The notes: a model not told the origin generated them from the sequence alone. A stretch of 64,000 nt of DNA from Exiguobacterium sp. J17977 (GCF_018616375.1 NZ_JAEQBB010000002.1:434001-498000); one strand, 5' to 3'; numbered from the stretch's first letter, positions 32,160 through 41,834 are shown. A program made the numbers and translations.

Positions 32160-32162
32160 CCA

Positions 32163-33122
32163 TTACATGAGTAGTAACGACAAGACTGCCGTGATCAAAC
32201 TAATTCCACCGAACGTCAAGACGATGCGCCATTCTGACCAACCGACCATTTCGAAATGGTGATGAATCGGGCTCATCTTAAAGATTCGTTTGCCCGTCGT
32301 CTTGAACGAGAGCACTTGCAAGATGACGCTGAGCGTCTCGATGACAAAAATGATGCCGACGAAGACGAGCAACAGCTCAAGCTTGAGCATGAGGGCAAGG
32401 CCGGCGACCGCACCACCAAGGGCGAGCGAGCCCGTGTCCCCCATAAAGATTTTCGCCGGGTATTTATTGAAGACGAGGAATCCGAGCAAGGCACCGACCG
32501 CACTGAAGGCGAACCAAGCGATGCCCGCTTCATCTTGTCCAAGCGCATAGATGCCGAAGAACGCGAATGTCGGGATGGCCGAGAACGAGACGAGACCGTC
32601 GAGGCCGTCCGTCAAGTTGACCGCGTTCGAGAAACCGACGAGCCAGAAGATGACGATGGCGACATACAACCAGCCCGTATCAAACGCGATCGAAGTGAAC
32701 GGGATTTGAATCGTCGTATCGAGTGCCCCACCGAGGGAGAGGAACCAGACGAACAAGACCGAGACGACGATTTGACCGATCAATTTCTGAAGCGACGTCA
32801 AACCGAGGTTGCGTTTGTTGACGACTTTGATGTAGTCGTCAAGGAAGCCGATCACCCCGAAGGCGAGGGTCACGAACAAGAGCGTGCCGAACCCGGCGAC
32901 GGCTTCACCGAAGACGACCGAGACGAGGAAGCCGATGATGAGGGCGAGCAAGATGACGATTCCGCCCATCGTCGGCGTACCTGATTTCTTTTGATGCCAA
33001 CCTGGACCTTCGTCACGGATTTCTTGGCCAAACTTTAAGTTACGCAGTGCGGGGATGGCCCGCGGCATGACGACCAATACGGTCAATAATGAACTGATTA
33101 AGACGATTAAACTGATTAACAT
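32163..33122 (-). CDS. mraY: Phospho-MurNAc-pentapeptide translocase
   Basis: 319 residues with about ten membrane segments. It links phospho-MurNAc-pentapeptide to undecaprenyl phosphate, giving lipid I. Conserved catalytic aspartates lie in [21 protein letters not shown] and [11 protein letters not shown]; the histidine cluster SPIHHHFE is near the end. The product begins [15 protein letters not shown]. It lies between murF and murD; the 21-nt gap to murF carries only a ribosome site. Confidence 0.97.
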   Translation of the reverse strand: MLISLIVLISSLLTVLVVMPRAIPALRNLKFGQEIRDEGPGWHQKKSGTPTMGGIVILLALIIGFLVSVVFGEAVAGFGTLLFVTLAFGVIGFLDDYIKVVNKRNLGLTSLQKLIGQIVVSVLFVWFLSLGGALDTTIQIPFTSIAFDTGWLYVAIVIFWLVGFSNAVNLTDGLDGLVSFSAIPTFAFFGIYALGQDEAGIAWFAFSAVGALLGFLVFNKYPAKIFMGDTGSLALGGAVAGLALMLKLELLLVFVGIIFVIETLSVILQVLSFKTTGKRIFKMSPIHHHFEMVGWSEWRIVLTFGGISLITAVLSLLLM

Positions 33123-33143
33123 GTTCGTACCTCACTACTCTGT

Positions 33144-34451
33144 TTATTGAACTAGACGCTCGAGCGCCAGTCCTCGCGATGCTTTTAACAATATCACAGT
33201 CTGGGGGCGTTGATAACTGCCGAGGAGGACTTTCGCTTCCTCGACTGTCGGCACCATTGTCACGTTCACACGCGGGTCCGTGATGCCTGCCGCAATCCAT
33301 TTTGCTTTCTCTCCGATGAGCACACAATCCGTGACCGGTGCCGTGATGGCTTGGCCGACTTTTTCGTGCTGGGCGACCTCGTCCGTCCCGAGTTCATACA
33401 TGTCCCCGAGGACGAGGACGCGGCGAGAAAACCCTTCTAACGTTTTAATCGTCTCGACGGCGGCAATCATCGAGGTCGGGCTCGCGTTATAGGCGTCATT
33501 GACCAAGTGGGCATCGCCGAACATCCGTTTTTCCATCCGCATCGACGTTAACTGGACGCGGTCGAGACCTCGTTGAATCGTGTCATGTCCTAATCCGAAC
33601 TTGAGGCCGCAGGCGATCGCATAGGCGGCGTTGCGTATTTGGTGGGCCCCGAGTACTTTCAATTCATACAGCTCGTTATTGTAGCGGAAAATCGAGGCGT
33701 CAAACGTCGCTTCCACGACTTCGAGCTTACCGTCCGCGGTCGAGTCGTATCCGACGCGGTACCCGCCTGCCTCATTGAGGAGCGGCTCGTCGGCATCGAC
33801 GATTAAGACGCCGTCCGGTTTCAATCCTGCTTTAATCTCGAGCTTCGCCTTGGCGATGCCCTCGCGCCCTCCGACTTGTTCGCCGTGTGACTCGCCGATG
33901 TTCGTGACGAAGGCGATGTCCGGTTTGGCGAGTTTCGATAACAGTTCGATTTGTCCGAATCCGTTCATGCCCATCTCGAGCACAGCGACTTCGGTGTCTC
34001 GTGGCATCCGCAGCACAGTGAGCGGCAATCCGACGTCCGAATTGAAGTTCCCAGCCGTCTTGTGCGTCTTGAACGTCTCACCGAGCACGACGGCAATCAT
34101 GTCTTTCGTTGACGTCTTCCCGTTCGAGCCAGTGATGGCGACGACCTTCGGATTGATTTCCGCCAAATAGCGGGCCGCCGCTTCTTGGAGCGCTGTTAAC
34201 GGCGATGCGACCGGGATGGCGATAATCCCTTCCGGCAACGGACGGTCTTGTTCCCAAAACGTCACGATCGCCCCTTGCTTGATGGCAGCCTCGATGTAAT
34301 CATGCCCATCGACGCGTGCCCCGATAATCGGGACGAACAAGCCGTCGGCATTGTCGTCTCGCGAGTCGGTCGCGACGTGGCGTACCTCACGCGAATCCTG
34401 TATTTCCATCCCAAACCAAGATGCGAGTGTTTGAATCGTCAACTGTTCCAT
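33144..34451 (-). CDS. murF: UDP-MurNAc-tripeptide:D-alanyl-D-alanine ligase
   Basis: 435 residues from ATG 34451, which has GGAGG 8 nt upstream; an ATG six bases earlier is too close. It adds D-Ala-D-Ala to the tripeptide precursor. ATP site AITGSNGKTSTKDM near residue 107; the GNFNSDVGLPLTVLRM segment is typical of MurF and distinguishes it from MurE. It occupies the place where murE stands in the Bacillus dcw cluster (between pbpB and mraY). In B. subtilis murF is elsewhere, beside ddl. No murE is found in the window. Confidence 0.93.
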   Translation of the reverse strand: MEQLTIQTLASWFGMEIQDSREVRHVATDSRDDNADGLFVPIIGARVDGHDYIEAAIKQGAIVTFWEQDRPLPEGIIAIPVASPLTALQEAAARYLAEINPKVVAITGSNGKTSTKDMIAVVLGETFKTHKTAGNFNSDVGLPLTVLRMPRDTEVAVLEMGMNGFGQIELLSKLAKPDIAFVTNIGESHGEQVGGREGIAKAKLEIKAGLKPDGVLIVDADEPLLNEAGGYRVGYDSTADGKLEVVEATFDASIFRYNNELYELKVLGAHQIRNAAYAIACGLKFGLGHDTIQRGLDRVQLTSMRMEKRMFGDAHLVNDAYNASPTSMIAAVETIKTLEGFSRRVLVLGDMYELGTDEVAQHEKVGQAITAPVTDCVLIGEKAKWIAAGITDPRVNVTMVPTVEEAKVLLGSYQRPQTVILLKASRGLALERLVQ

Positions 34452-34473
34452 AACCATTTCCTCCTGTGACAAA

Positions 34474-34500
34474 GGAAAAGAGAGCCGAGGCCCTCTTCAT
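34474..34500 (-). terminator. Weak hairpin between pbpB and murF
   Basis: AGAGGGCC and GGCTCTCT pair around TC, then TTTTCCTTT on the minus strand, 9-35 nt past the pbpB stop. It may partly terminate or act as a stability boundary; murF has no separate promoter that I can see. Confidence 0.55.
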
Positions 34501-34509
34501 CCCTTTGCG

Positions 34510-36657
34510 TTAGTTCGACGGTGACGCGAGCCTCACTTTGAGTGTCGCTCCCGTCTTGACGGGCTTGCCTTTCCCAATCGATTGGGACGTGACGAAGCCG
34601 GTGCCGTCTATTTCTAAATTCAATTGATACAGCGTCGCGAGACGTTTCACGTCACGAAGTGACCAGCCCTTGAGCGTCGGCATCGTGAACGAGTCCGCCG
34701 TCTTTAACAGCAACCGCTCACCGACGACGTACGGTTGGCCTTCGACCGGACTTTGCGCCGTGACCGTCTCCCCGTTGCCGAGTGCCAGCGGTGTGAACGC
34801 GGCCGCTTTGGCTTCTTTCACTGCGGCATCACGACCTTGGTCGACGAACGATGCCGTCGTTTTCGTCGAGGCGTCAATCGATTTCGCTTGCTTGTCTGGC
34901 TCGACGCTCCGGTAGCGGAGCGCGACGTCCATCACATCTTTGAACAGCGGTGCCATGATGCGTGGTCCCGTCGTCGACGAGTCACTGTTCGGACGGTCGA
35001 CGGCGATATACATGACGAGTTCCGGGTCGTCCTCCGGCGCCATGCCGACGAACGAGTGGATATATTGTCCACTCAAATACTTCCCGTTCTCGGCGATTTG
35101 CGCCGTTCCGGTCTTCCCGATGACGCGATAGTTGTCAAGGGCGTACAGTTGCCCCGTCCCGACATCGCTGTTGACGACGCCGTCGAGCGCTTCCCGCGTC
35201 TGTTTGGCCGCCTCGGCCGTAATCGGTTGGCCGACGACTTTCGGATTCGTCGTCCGAATCGTCTCACCGGTCTCCCGGTTGACGACTTTCTTGATGACGT
35301 GCGGTTGCTTCATCGTCCCATCGGTCGCGATGGCCGACGTCGCTTGTAAAATCTGCATCGGCGTGACGGCCGTCGATTGGCCCCATGCCGTGATCAAGAC
35401 GTTCAACGGGCTCTCGAAGTCGAATTGACTGTTGACCTCGCCCGGTAAATCGACGCCCGTACGTTGATCGAATTTGAAGGCGTTGAAATAATCTTCATAG
35501 CGGCTCAGGCCGAGACGCTCGTTCGCAAGAATCGAGAACGCGACGTTCGACGAGTGCCAGACGCCTTCTACCATAGGAATCGTACCCCATCCGGTAATGT
35601 TGTAATCATTGAATACGGTCTTGCCATACTTATATGAACCCGATTTATACAGTTCATTCGGATTATAGACACCCTCGTTGATGGCGGCGGCCAACGTGAA
35701 GATTTTCATCGTCGACCCTGGCTCGAAACGAGACGACACCGAGAAGTTGCTATACGAGCTGATTTCGCGCGTGTTCGGGTCGAACGAAGGACGGTCCGAC
35801 AAGGCGATGATTTCACCGGTCTTCGGGTCCATGATAATCGCCGTCGCATTCTTCGGCTTGTATTCTTGATACAGCTCCTCCATTTTCGTATCGAGCAGCT
35901 GTTGAATCCGGTGGTCGAGCGTGAGTTGCACGTCGGCCCCGTCTTCCGGGTCGATTTTCAATTGCTCGTCGCTCGAGACGATTTGGCGTCCGGCCAAGTC
36001 TTTCTCGAACCGGTACAACCCGTATGACTCACTCAAGACATCGTTGAGTGATTTTTCGATGCCGAGCTCCCCGACGAGTTCGATGCGCCCGTTCTGGTCG
36101 ATTTTCTGGGCGTAGCCGACGACGCTCGACGCGAACACTTTGTTCGGATAGTAGCGCTTCGGCTCTTCCACGAACGTGACCCCTGGAATCTCGAACGCTT
36201 CAATCTCTTCTTTTTGCTCGACCGTCAAATCGCGGCCTGGTACGCCGAACTCGATTTGACCGCGATCTTTGTTCTGCTCGAGCCGTTTCAAAATGTCGGC
36301 CTCAGTCATCGGAATGACGGTCGCGAGCTGCTTGGCGGCCTCGGCGAACTCATCAGGCATGAGCGTCTTGTTCTCGACCCGCTCGCCGCCGAGTTTTAGG
36401 ACGGCCACGATGCGATACGACGGGATATTGATGGCGATCGGCTGTCCGAACCGGTCATAAATCTCGCCCCGCTCCGCTTTTAGCGTACTGACCGCTTTCC
36501 AGCGCTCTTCCTCGGCGAACGCGAGCATGTTCTCTCCTTTGTACGTCTGGAAGACGGACAAATAGAAGAACCAACCGACAAAAAATAAAAAGAGCGGTGT
36601 GAAGCAAACAATCGCCACCCACGCCACTCTTTTTTTACTCTGTTGTAGAGAATTCAT
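34510..36657 (-). CDS. pbpB: Septal penicillin-binding protein 2B type transpeptidase with PASTA domains
   Basis: 715 residues, nearly the length of B. subtilis PbpB (716). One membrane anchor (about 12-35), a dimerisation domain, and a class B transpeptidase domain with catalytic Ser315 in STMK (315-318), SSN (369-371) and KTGT (515-518). The C-terminus holds two PASTA repeats (about 590-715, the second with MPTLKGWSLRDVKRLA). It cross-links peptidoglycan at the septum with FtsW. Starts one base overlapping the ftsL stop. No second transpeptidase of SpoVD type follows, in keeping with a non-sporulating genus. Confidence 0.95.
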   Translation of the reverse strand: MNSLQQSKKRVAWVAIVCFTPLFLFFVGWFFYLSVFQTYKGENMLAFAEEERWKAVSTLKAERGEIYDRFGQPIAINIPSYRIVAVLKLGGERVENKTLMPDEFAEAAKQLATVIPMTEADILKRLEQNKDRGQIEFGVPGRDLTVEQKEEIEAFEIPGVTFVEEPKRYYPNKVFASSVVGYAQKIDQNGRIELVGELGIEKSLNDVLSESYGLYRFEKDLAGRQIVSSDEQLKIDPEDGADVQLTLDHRIQQLLDTKMEELYQEYKPKNATAIIMDPKTGEIIALSDRPSFDPNTREISSYSNFSVSSRFEPGSTMKIFTLAAAINEGVYNPNELYKSGSYKYGKTVFNDYNITGWGTIPMVEGVWHSSNVAFSILANERLGLSRYEDYFNAFKFDQRTGVDLPGEVNSQFDFESPLNVLITAWGQSTAVTPMQILQATSAIATDGTMKQPHVIKKVVNRETGETIRTTNPKVVGQPITAEAAKQTREALDGVVNSDVGTGQLYALDNYRVIGKTGTAQIAENGKYLSGQYIHSFVGMAPEDDPELVMYIAVDRPNSDSSTTGPRIMAPLFKDVMDVALRYRSVEPDKQAKSIDASTKTTASFVDQGRDAAVKEAKAAAFTPLALGNGETVTAQSPVEGQPYVVGERLLLKTADSFTMPTLKGWSLRDVKRLATLYQLNLEIDGTGFVTSQSIGKGKPVKTGATLKVRLASPSN

Positions 36658-37019
36658 CAGTCAATCACCTTGACGTTGTTCTCATTGAATTGCATTCCGA
36701 GCTTTTCAGCAATCGCATAGATTCTCTCAGGTGAGCTTAGTTGGGCGATCTCATACTTCAATTCTTCATTCTCTTTGGCAATCGTGTTCGTCTCTTGTGT
36801 GATCAGAGCCGTATCGCGCATGATGTTGTACGCTTCATTATGTTTCGATACCGTGATGCCACCGAACAGGACAACTGAACAGATCATGGTCGGGTACAGG
36901 ATGGATTCGAACAAAGTCAACGTACGTCGTTTTGGAGCTGGTATTGGTCGTTCTTGCGGAATCGGATTTCGATTCGGCGTAACTTGAGGCTGCAGAGCCT
37001 TGCGAGCAGCTTCTGGCAT
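36657..37019 (-). CDS. ftsL: Cell division protein FtsL
   Basis: 120 residues. A proline/arginine-rich cytoplasmic tail (1-32), one membrane segment (about 35-58, LFESILYPTMICSVVLFGGI) and a short leucine-zipper-like coiled coil (60-100, IAKENEELKYEIAQLSSP). It pairs with DivIC and DivIB in the divisome. Position between rsmH and pbpB is standard for ftsL and is the main support, as the family is weakly conserved. It ends overlapping pbpB by one base. Confidence 0.9.
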   Translation of the reverse strand: MPEAARKALQPQVTPNRNPIPQERPIPAPKRRTLTLFESILYPTMICSVVLFGGITVSKHNEAYNIMRDTALITQETNTIAKENEELKYEIAQLSSPERIYAIAEKLGMQFNENNVKVID

Positions 37020-37042
37020 CAGGTATCCCTCCTACGTACAGT

Positions 37043-37975
37043 CTATTTTTGTTTTTCTGCGACCCGGAGTTTGGCAGAACGGGCCCGGCGGTTGCCTTCG
37101 AGCTCGTCGTCCCCGGCTGTGATCGGCTTGCGCGTGATCAATTTCAGTTCGGGTTCAAACTCTTTCGGGATGACCGGCAATCCGGGCGGTAACGGCGGAT
37201 GCTGGCTTTTCTCTTTAAACACTTGTTTACAAATTCGATCTTCTAACGAGTGGAACGTGATGACACAAATGCGTCCGTTGATGGCAAGCATGTCGATCGC
37301 GTCTTGGACGGCACGGTCGAACACGTTCAACTCGTCGTTGACGGCGATGCGGATGGCTTGGAACGTCCGCTTCGCAGGATGACCGCCTTTTCGTCGGGCC
37401 GGCGCCGGAATCGCGTCTTTAATCAATTCGACGAGTTCGAACGTCGTCTCGATCGGTTTGACGGCACGGGCCTGCTCGATCTTGCGCGCAATCTGTTTGG
37501 AGAATTTTTCTTCCCCGTATGTAAAGAAGATGCGGGCAAGATCTCCGAACGGCCATTCGTTGACGACGTGATACGCGGACAGCTCGCGTGAACGGTCCAT
37601 ACGCATATCGAGCGGTGCGTCGTAATTGTAGCTAAAGCCACGTTCGGCCTCATCGAGCTGCGGCGAGGACACGCCAAGGTCGAACAATACCCCATCGACC
37701 TGAGTGATTCCCCGCGCCAACAGTTCGTCTTTCAAATGGACGAAGTTGCTTTTAATGAACGTAACCCGGTCCTCATATGGAGCCAGCCGCTCACTCGCGT
37801 GCTTGAGCGCGACGTCGTCTTGGTCGAAGGCGTATAGATGGCCTGTCGTCAAACGCTTGACGATTTCTTCGCTGTGACCGGCTCCTCCTAACGTACAATC
37901 GACATAAATCCCGTCTGGCTTAATATTTAATCCCTCAATGGACTCCATTTTTAATACCGTTTCATGCTCAAACAT
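37043..37975 (-). CDS. rsmH: 16S rRNA (cytosine(1402)-N4)-methyltransferase
   Basis: 310 residues, SAM-dependent. The SAM-binding loop [15 protein letters not shown] is near residue 24, [20 protein letters not shown] near 100-119 and the C-terminal [13 protein letters not shown] near 236 are family signatures. It methylates C1402 in the ribosomal P site. It heads this dcw cluster. mraZ, which normally precedes it, is missing: only 168 nt separate it from bshC. Confidence 0.97.
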   Translation of the reverse strand: MFEHETVLKMESIEGLNIKPDGIYVDCTLGGAGHSEEIVKRLTTGHLYAFDQDDVALKHASERLAPYEDRVTFIKSNFVHLKDELLARGITQVDGVLFDLGVSSPQLDEAERGFSYNYDAPLDMRMDRSRELSAYHVVNEWPFGDLARIFFTYGEEKFSKQIARKIEQARAVKPIETTFELVELIKDAIPAPARRKGGHPAKRTFQAIRIAVNDELNVFDRAVQDAIDMLAINGRICVITFHSLEDRICKQVFKEKSQHPPLPPGLPVIPKEFEPELKLITRKPITAGDDELEGNRRARSAKLRVAEKQK

Positions 37976-38085
37976 ACAAAAACCCTCTCAACCTACATTT
38001 TTCAACTATTTTATTACGTTTACTTTATCATAAAAATGTCAAGCGCCGCATAGCTTTTTAGCGAAAAGAGGAAACAAAAAGGTAA
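37976..38085 (-). promoter_or_regulatory. Promoter region of the dcw operon (before rsmH)
   Basis: AT-rich. A perfect TTGACA is present on the minus strand at 38037-38042, but no good -10 stands at 17 nt; TAATAA at 38011-38016 would need a 20-nt spacer. No mraZ gene and no repeated TGGGN boxes of MraZ operators are visible. Confidence 0.4.
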
Positions 38086-38088
38086 CAA

Positions 38089-38123
38089 ACAAAAAATGGT
38101 TCCCACAAATTTCTGGGAACCAT
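38089..38123 (-). terminator. Intrinsic terminator of bshC
   Basis: ATGGTTCCCA and TGGGAACCAT pair (38096-38105 with 38114-38123), followed by TTTTTTG on the minus strand, about 20 nt past the bshC stop. Confidence 0.92.
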
Positions 38124-38143
38124 CTCCATCGAGCTCATTTCGG

Positions 38144-39700
38144 TTACAATTTGACCAAACATCGCTCAAAATCGGCTTGTTCATAAGACTGGCGCAAGCG
38201 CTCGAACATATCGAGACCGTGACGGTTCAACAACGGGACCATTGACCAAATCCGTTCTTGCGGGGCATCCATCGGCAAGAGCCTTGTCGATAGATGGATC
38301 CGTCGACTGTTCAAGCGGTATTGGTCGCGTTTCGCTTCGGCTCGCATCTCGTCGCCGAGACGCTCGAGCACATGGCGGGCCTTCGCATCAAACCGGTGTC
38401 CGTGTTTGCCTGCCTCGCGTCCGATCGCTTCCGTGAGCGTCCGGTACGCGTACAGGTTTTGGTCGAACGCTTCGTCGTCGAACGTGTGGTCCGGTAACGG
38501 GTCCGCCAAATAGTCGACGAGCGTCACGCCTTCTTGGGCGAGCTTCTTCTCATCGTTCGCCGAGACGAGCACGGCCCCGAGCCGTGGAATCAACAGCGGC
38601 ATCTTCCACTCGAAGACATGGAACAAGGGCCGAAGTTGAAGCCAGTAGGCGATTTCACCGGGACCGGCGATATAGGCGAGCGTTGGGAACAAGTGGTCCT
38701 GCATGAGCGGACGGGACACGACGTTGTTCGAGAACCGCTCCGGATGCGTGTCCACTTGTTGGATCAGCTCGGCCTCCGTGAAGCGATGCCCCCTTTTCGT
38801 CGTGAAGAACCCGTCCTGTTTCGTCAACAGTTCGCGCGTCCCGTCGTGATAGAACAGATGGGCCGCGTCCCGATTCAACTCGACGGTCGGCATCCCGTCC
38901 TCGAACGAATCGTGCAACGCCGCATGCAAGCGGTCATGTTCCGTAATCAACCGTTTGAACGCGTCGCGCTCGAGGGCCCGGACTTCCGGCTGGTGCGGGT
39001 CGAACAGGATAAAGTCTTTGCCGACAAACCGGCGCATCATCTGCCCGAAGAATTGGGCGAACGAACGGCTCGCTTGGATCACTTCGACGAGCTCATGATA
39101 GAGCGTCGTCGTATAACGCGTCTCCGTCTCGGATAACAAGAGGCGTTGCAACATTTGTACGAGTTCGATTTTAAGGCGATCGAACTCCAATTCCCCGACC
39201 GACGCCTTTCCGGCGAGCGGGACGGTCGAAAGCGCCTCTTTGCGCAGTTGACGCGACATTGACTGGCTCACGAAGACGTGGTTGATTTCCGCATAGTCGT
39301 GATCCTCCGTCGCCATCCAAAAAATCGGGAGGACCGGTTTGTTCAATTTCGCTTCCGCCTGTTTGGCCTTCTTCAGCACGGTCAACAGCTTATACACCGC
39401 GAACAACGGACCGCCGAACACCCCGACTTGTTGCCCGGTCACCATCGTGAACGCCTCACCGGCTGCCAACGCTTCGAGTTTTGATTCGAGCGCCGGAGAA
39501 ATCGGACCGTGGACGGTTTGTTGGTCTCGCAAAATGTCGACGAGCGCGGGCAAATGCGTAAACGGACGGTTCATCAGTTCGTCCGCCCTCACCTCGAGCT
39601 CATCCATCCCTGTATAGTCCAGCCATTTCGAATAGCCCGTCTCCACTTGCATCATCGGAGACGACGGGGCGTACATGGCGTCTAGCGACTCTATCCTCAC
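38144..39700 (-). CDS. bshC: Bacillithiol synthase, putative cysteine ligase BshC
   Basis: 518 residues. It catalyses the last step of bacillithiol synthesis, adding cysteine to glucosaminyl-malate. Conserved segments include TMVTGQQVGVFGGPLFAVYK near 83-102, PIFWMATEDHDYAEINHVF near 125-143 and the C-terminal helical hairpin. The fold resembles a nucleotidyl-transferase core with a coiled coil (about 400-470). It is the third gene after panE and a DUF3397 gene, 24 nt downstream of the latter. The presence of bshC implies low-molecular-weight thiol chemistry of the Bacillus kind. Confidence 0.95.
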   Translation of the reverse strand: MRIESLDAMYAPSSPMMQVETGYSKWLDYTGMDELEVRADELMNRPFTHLPALVDILRDQQTVHGPISPALESKLEALAAGEAFTMVTGQQVGVFGGPLFAVYKLLTVLKKAKQAEAKLNKPVLPIFWMATEDHDYAEINHVFVSQSMSRQLRKEALSTVPLAGKASVGELEFDRLKIELVQMLQRLLLSETETRYTTTLYHELVEVIQASRSFAQFFGQMMRRFVGKDFILFDPHQPEVRALERDAFKRLITEHDRLHAALHDSFEDGMPTVELNRDAAHLFYHDGTRELLTKQDGFFTTKRGHRFTEAELIQQVDTHPERFSNNVVSRPLMQDHLFPTLAYIAGPGEIAYWLQLRPLFHVFEWKMPLLIPRLGAVLVSANDEKKLAQEGVTLVDYLADPLPDHTFDDEAFDQNLYAYRTLTEAIGREAGKHGHRFDAKARHVLERLGDEMRAEAKRDQYRLNSRRIHLSTRLLPMDAPQERIWSMVPLLNRHGLDMFERLRQSYEQADFERCLVKL

Positions 39701-39724
39701 GTATAACGACTTCCTTTCAAACGA

Positions 39725-40084
39725 TTAATACATCATCTCTCGTGCGATGCCGATCGTAAACAAGACGATATGGGTCGGGACGAGCAGCAAAAACAATAAG
39801 CGCCACCCGTGCACGAACATCTTCGTAAAGACGACATCCTCATGGCGAATCCGTTGCCAAATCGCGTTGGCCGGGAAGATGGCGGCACAGACCGCAAGCA
39901 ACAGCCAGATCAAATCGATTCCGACAATCGCTTCGAGCAGAACCGCACATGCATAAAACCAAAGAATCACGCCGGCATCACAGGCGAGTTTGAACGTATT
40001 AACCGATTTCGGCATAATTTTTCTAAGTACCATATACACCATAAACCAAATGACGAGTGGAAATGAAACGATATACACTAGCAC
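39725..40084 (-). CDS. DUF3397-family membrane protein
   Basis: 119 residues with four predicted membrane segments (about 3-22, 33-55, 58-75, 92-113) and a basic cytosolic loop. It fits DUF3397, a small Bacillales family found beside bshC and panE; no function is known. The start overlaps the panE stop by 7 bases, so it is co-translated. The final residues are REMMY. Confidence 0.75.
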   Translation of the reverse strand: MLVYIVSFPLVIWFMVYMVLRKIMPKSVNTFKLACDAGVILWFYACAVLLEAIVGIDLIWLLLAVCAAIFPANAIWQRIRHEDVVFTKMFVHGWRLLFLLLVPTHIVLFTIGIAREMMY

Positions 40085-40917
40085 GATACGCTCGCTCCTA
40101 AAATTAATTTTTGCATGACCGGAATGACGGTCAATGTGACGCCTCGTTCGTCGGCCCGTTTCAAGAGCGGCGTCAAGATCGCATCGACCTCAGTCTGACG
40201 CCCCGCCTCGATGTCACGCAACATCGAAGAACGATTGTGCGCCGTCTTGTCGATGATCGTGTCGATATATGTATACGGGACGTGGCGGTCGAACAACGTC
40301 GTCAGTTCTTCATAAATCGCCGTCGCGACATCACGGCAAGGCGGAACGGCGACCGCACCGTTCTCGACACGGCAGAGCGCCGTGATCGGATTGATGATGG
40401 CGTTGGCGAATAGTTTCTCGGTGACGACTTGCTCGATATCCGCTTCCCAGACGACAGCAAGCGGTGACGCACTGAACGACATCGCCTCGAGCGAGTCGAG
40501 ACTGCCGATGCGGATGCGCCCAAGCCCGGTATGGTGAAGCCGATTGCCCTCGCGACTCACGCCATGTTCGACGACACCGAGATGAAACCCGCGCTCCCGT
40601 GCATAGTCGAGATGGGCGATTCCGTTCGAACAGATGAATACGGGCACCTCGCCGGACAATCGTTCGGTCGCCGCCTCGACCTGATGCGCTTTCGTCGTCA
40701 CAAAGAACACGTCCTGCTCTGTCTCGTCGAGTGTCGACACTGGAACGAGGCGCACGTCGGCCGTCCCGCTCGTGACGCCGGTGCGGTCAATCGTCACGGT
40801 CGACGCCTCGTCGACACGCCCATAAAGCGTCACCGTATAGTCCGGTCCGAAGAGCGAAGCCATCAGCATGCCGACGGCCCCGTTCCCGATAATCCCAATT
40901 CGTTTAATCGGCTTCAT
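40078..40917 (-). CDS. panE: 2-dehydropantoate 2-reductase
   Basis: 279 residues. NADPH-dependent reduction of ketopantoate to pantoate in coenzyme A synthesis. The Rossmann glycine motif GNGAVG is at 11-16, and the NAIINPITALCR segment near 170 carries the conserved Lys/Asn region of the C-terminal domain. It is somewhat short (family 290-310). It may be an isozyme of the apbA/panE group whose physiological substrate should be considered unproven. A GGAGG site precedes the ATG. Confidence 0.88.
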   Translation of the reverse strand: MKPIKRIGIIGNGAVGMLMASLFGPDYTVTLYGRVDEASTVTIDRTGVTSGTADVRLVPVSTLDETEQDVFFVTTKAHQVEAATERLSGEVPVFICSNGIAHLDYARERGFHLGVVEHGVSREGNRLHHTGLGRIRIGSLDSLEAMSFSASPLAVVWEADIEQVVTEKLFANAIINPITALCRVENGAVAVPPCRDVATAIYEELTTLFDRHVPYTYIDTIIDKTAHNRSSMLRDIEAGRQTEVDAILTPLLKRADERGVTLTVIPVMQKLILGASVSC

Positions 40918-40951
40918 CTAGCCATCCCTCCACGTCTAGTCTGCACTGAAA

Positions 40952-40981
40952 AGTTTACCACAATCTTTTGCCACGACCCAA
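40952..40981 (-). promoter_or_regulatory. Candidate promoter of panE-DUF3397-bshC
   Basis: TTGGGT (40976-40981), 18-nt spacer, TAAACT (40952-40957) on the minus strand, just past the rpmF terminator. Match is moderate. Confidence 0.35.
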
Positions 40982-40984
40982 AAA

Positions 40985-41020
40985 ATAAAAAAGAAGCGAC
41001 CTCCGAGGAGACCGCTTCTT
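40985..41020 (-). terminator. Intrinsic terminator of rpmF
   Basis: GAAGCG...CTCC and GGAG...CGCTTC pair, followed on the minus strand by TTCTTTTTTATTTTT, 8 nt past the rpmF stop. Confidence 0.88.
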
Positions 41021-41027
41021 TCCGCAA

Positions 41028-41201
41028 TTATTTGCTTGTTACTTCTTTACCGTTGTAGTGTCCGCAAGATTTGCATACACGGTGAGAAAGCTTCATTTCG
41101 CCACAGTTCGGGCACTCGTTCATACCAGGTACGTTGAGTTTGAAGTGAGTACGACGAAGACGTTTGCGAGTTTTCGACGTTCTACGGAATGGTACTGCCA
41201 T
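41028..41201 (-). CDS. rpmF: 50S ribosomal protein L32
   Basis: 57 residues, [20 protein letters not shown] then a zinc-ribbon with CPNC (30-33) and CKSC (43-46), so the cysteine-bearing (C+) paralogue rather than a zinc-independent form. An AAGGAGG site lies 8 nt upstream of the ATG. It follows the DUF177 gene by 22 nt, the classic yceD-rpmF pairing. Confidence 0.97.
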
Positions 41202-41223
41202 CGTTGTCCACCTCCTTGAAAAG

Positions 41224-41751
41224 TTAGCCGTTCTCGTCCTCTTTTTTAGAGAACAAGTCAGCGAGCCCCGCGAGGCGCGGGTCAATTTTTGGTTGGTCGT
41301 CCGGCTGCTCGTCAATGACGGACCAGCCTTCCCCTTCAACCTGAGTTTTGTCTGTTTCGTTCCCAAAGATTTGCATCGGGACGTCTAACATGATGAGCTC
41401 TTTTACGATCGGTCGCAGATCAATCGTATTTCCTTCTGGCAAATTGACATCATCGAATTGCTCCGTATAACGCCCATTCTCCAAAAAGAAAGGCTCGAGC
41501 GATTCAATATCGAATTCATAAATGACATCATCCAACGTACGCGCATCTGGCAACGTCAGGTCACCTTGAACCTTCAAATTGAATGTAACTTGATTAGATG
41601 TGAACGACGCATCCCCGTGCACATGCACCGGACGAATCGAACGGATATCCGGATGGAGCTGAGTAAGCTCTGGTAGTTCGACCATCTCATCGATGGTAAA
41701 ACTGTCACCCTGGTTTCGTAGCTTAAGTAGCTGTGCAATAGACCACTTCAT
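41224..41751 (-). CDS. DUF177 protein (YceD/YlbN family)
   Basis: 175 residues; acidic. DUF177 members are linked to 23S rRNA accumulation or processing and always accompany rpmF; plant homologues act in plastid 23S rRNA maturation. The sequence shows the characteristic core [20 protein letters not shown] and [10 protein letters not shown], and an acidic tail [18 protein letters not shown]. The start at 41751 has GAGGTGAT 4-9 nt upstream. A strong promoter stands just upstream. Confidence 0.9.
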
Positions 41752-41779
41752 CCGAATCACCTCAATTGCAACAATATGA

Positions 41780-41808
41780 ATTATAGATAGGCCAACTTGT
41801 TTTGTCAA
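41780..41808 (-). promoter_or_regulatory. Sigma-A promoter of DUF177-rpmF
   Basis: Perfect TTGACA (41803-41808), 17-nt spacer, perfect TATAAT (41780-41785) on the minus strand, 29 nt before the start codon. One of the best promoters in the window, as expected for a ribosomal-protein unit. Confidence 0.93.
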
Positions 41809-41834
41809 TGTTTTTTCTTTACACTAAAATCAGT

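Noticed and set aside
32256-32984. Plus-strand frame of 242 codons opposite mraY
   Set aside because: Asp/Glu/Arg-rich product from antisense reading of membrane-protein codons; no homology visible and mraY is certain.
33144-34451. murE misread as murF
   Set aside because: The sequence has MurF-type segments and no MurE diaminopimelate or lysine motif (DNPR or DDPN type) that I could find.
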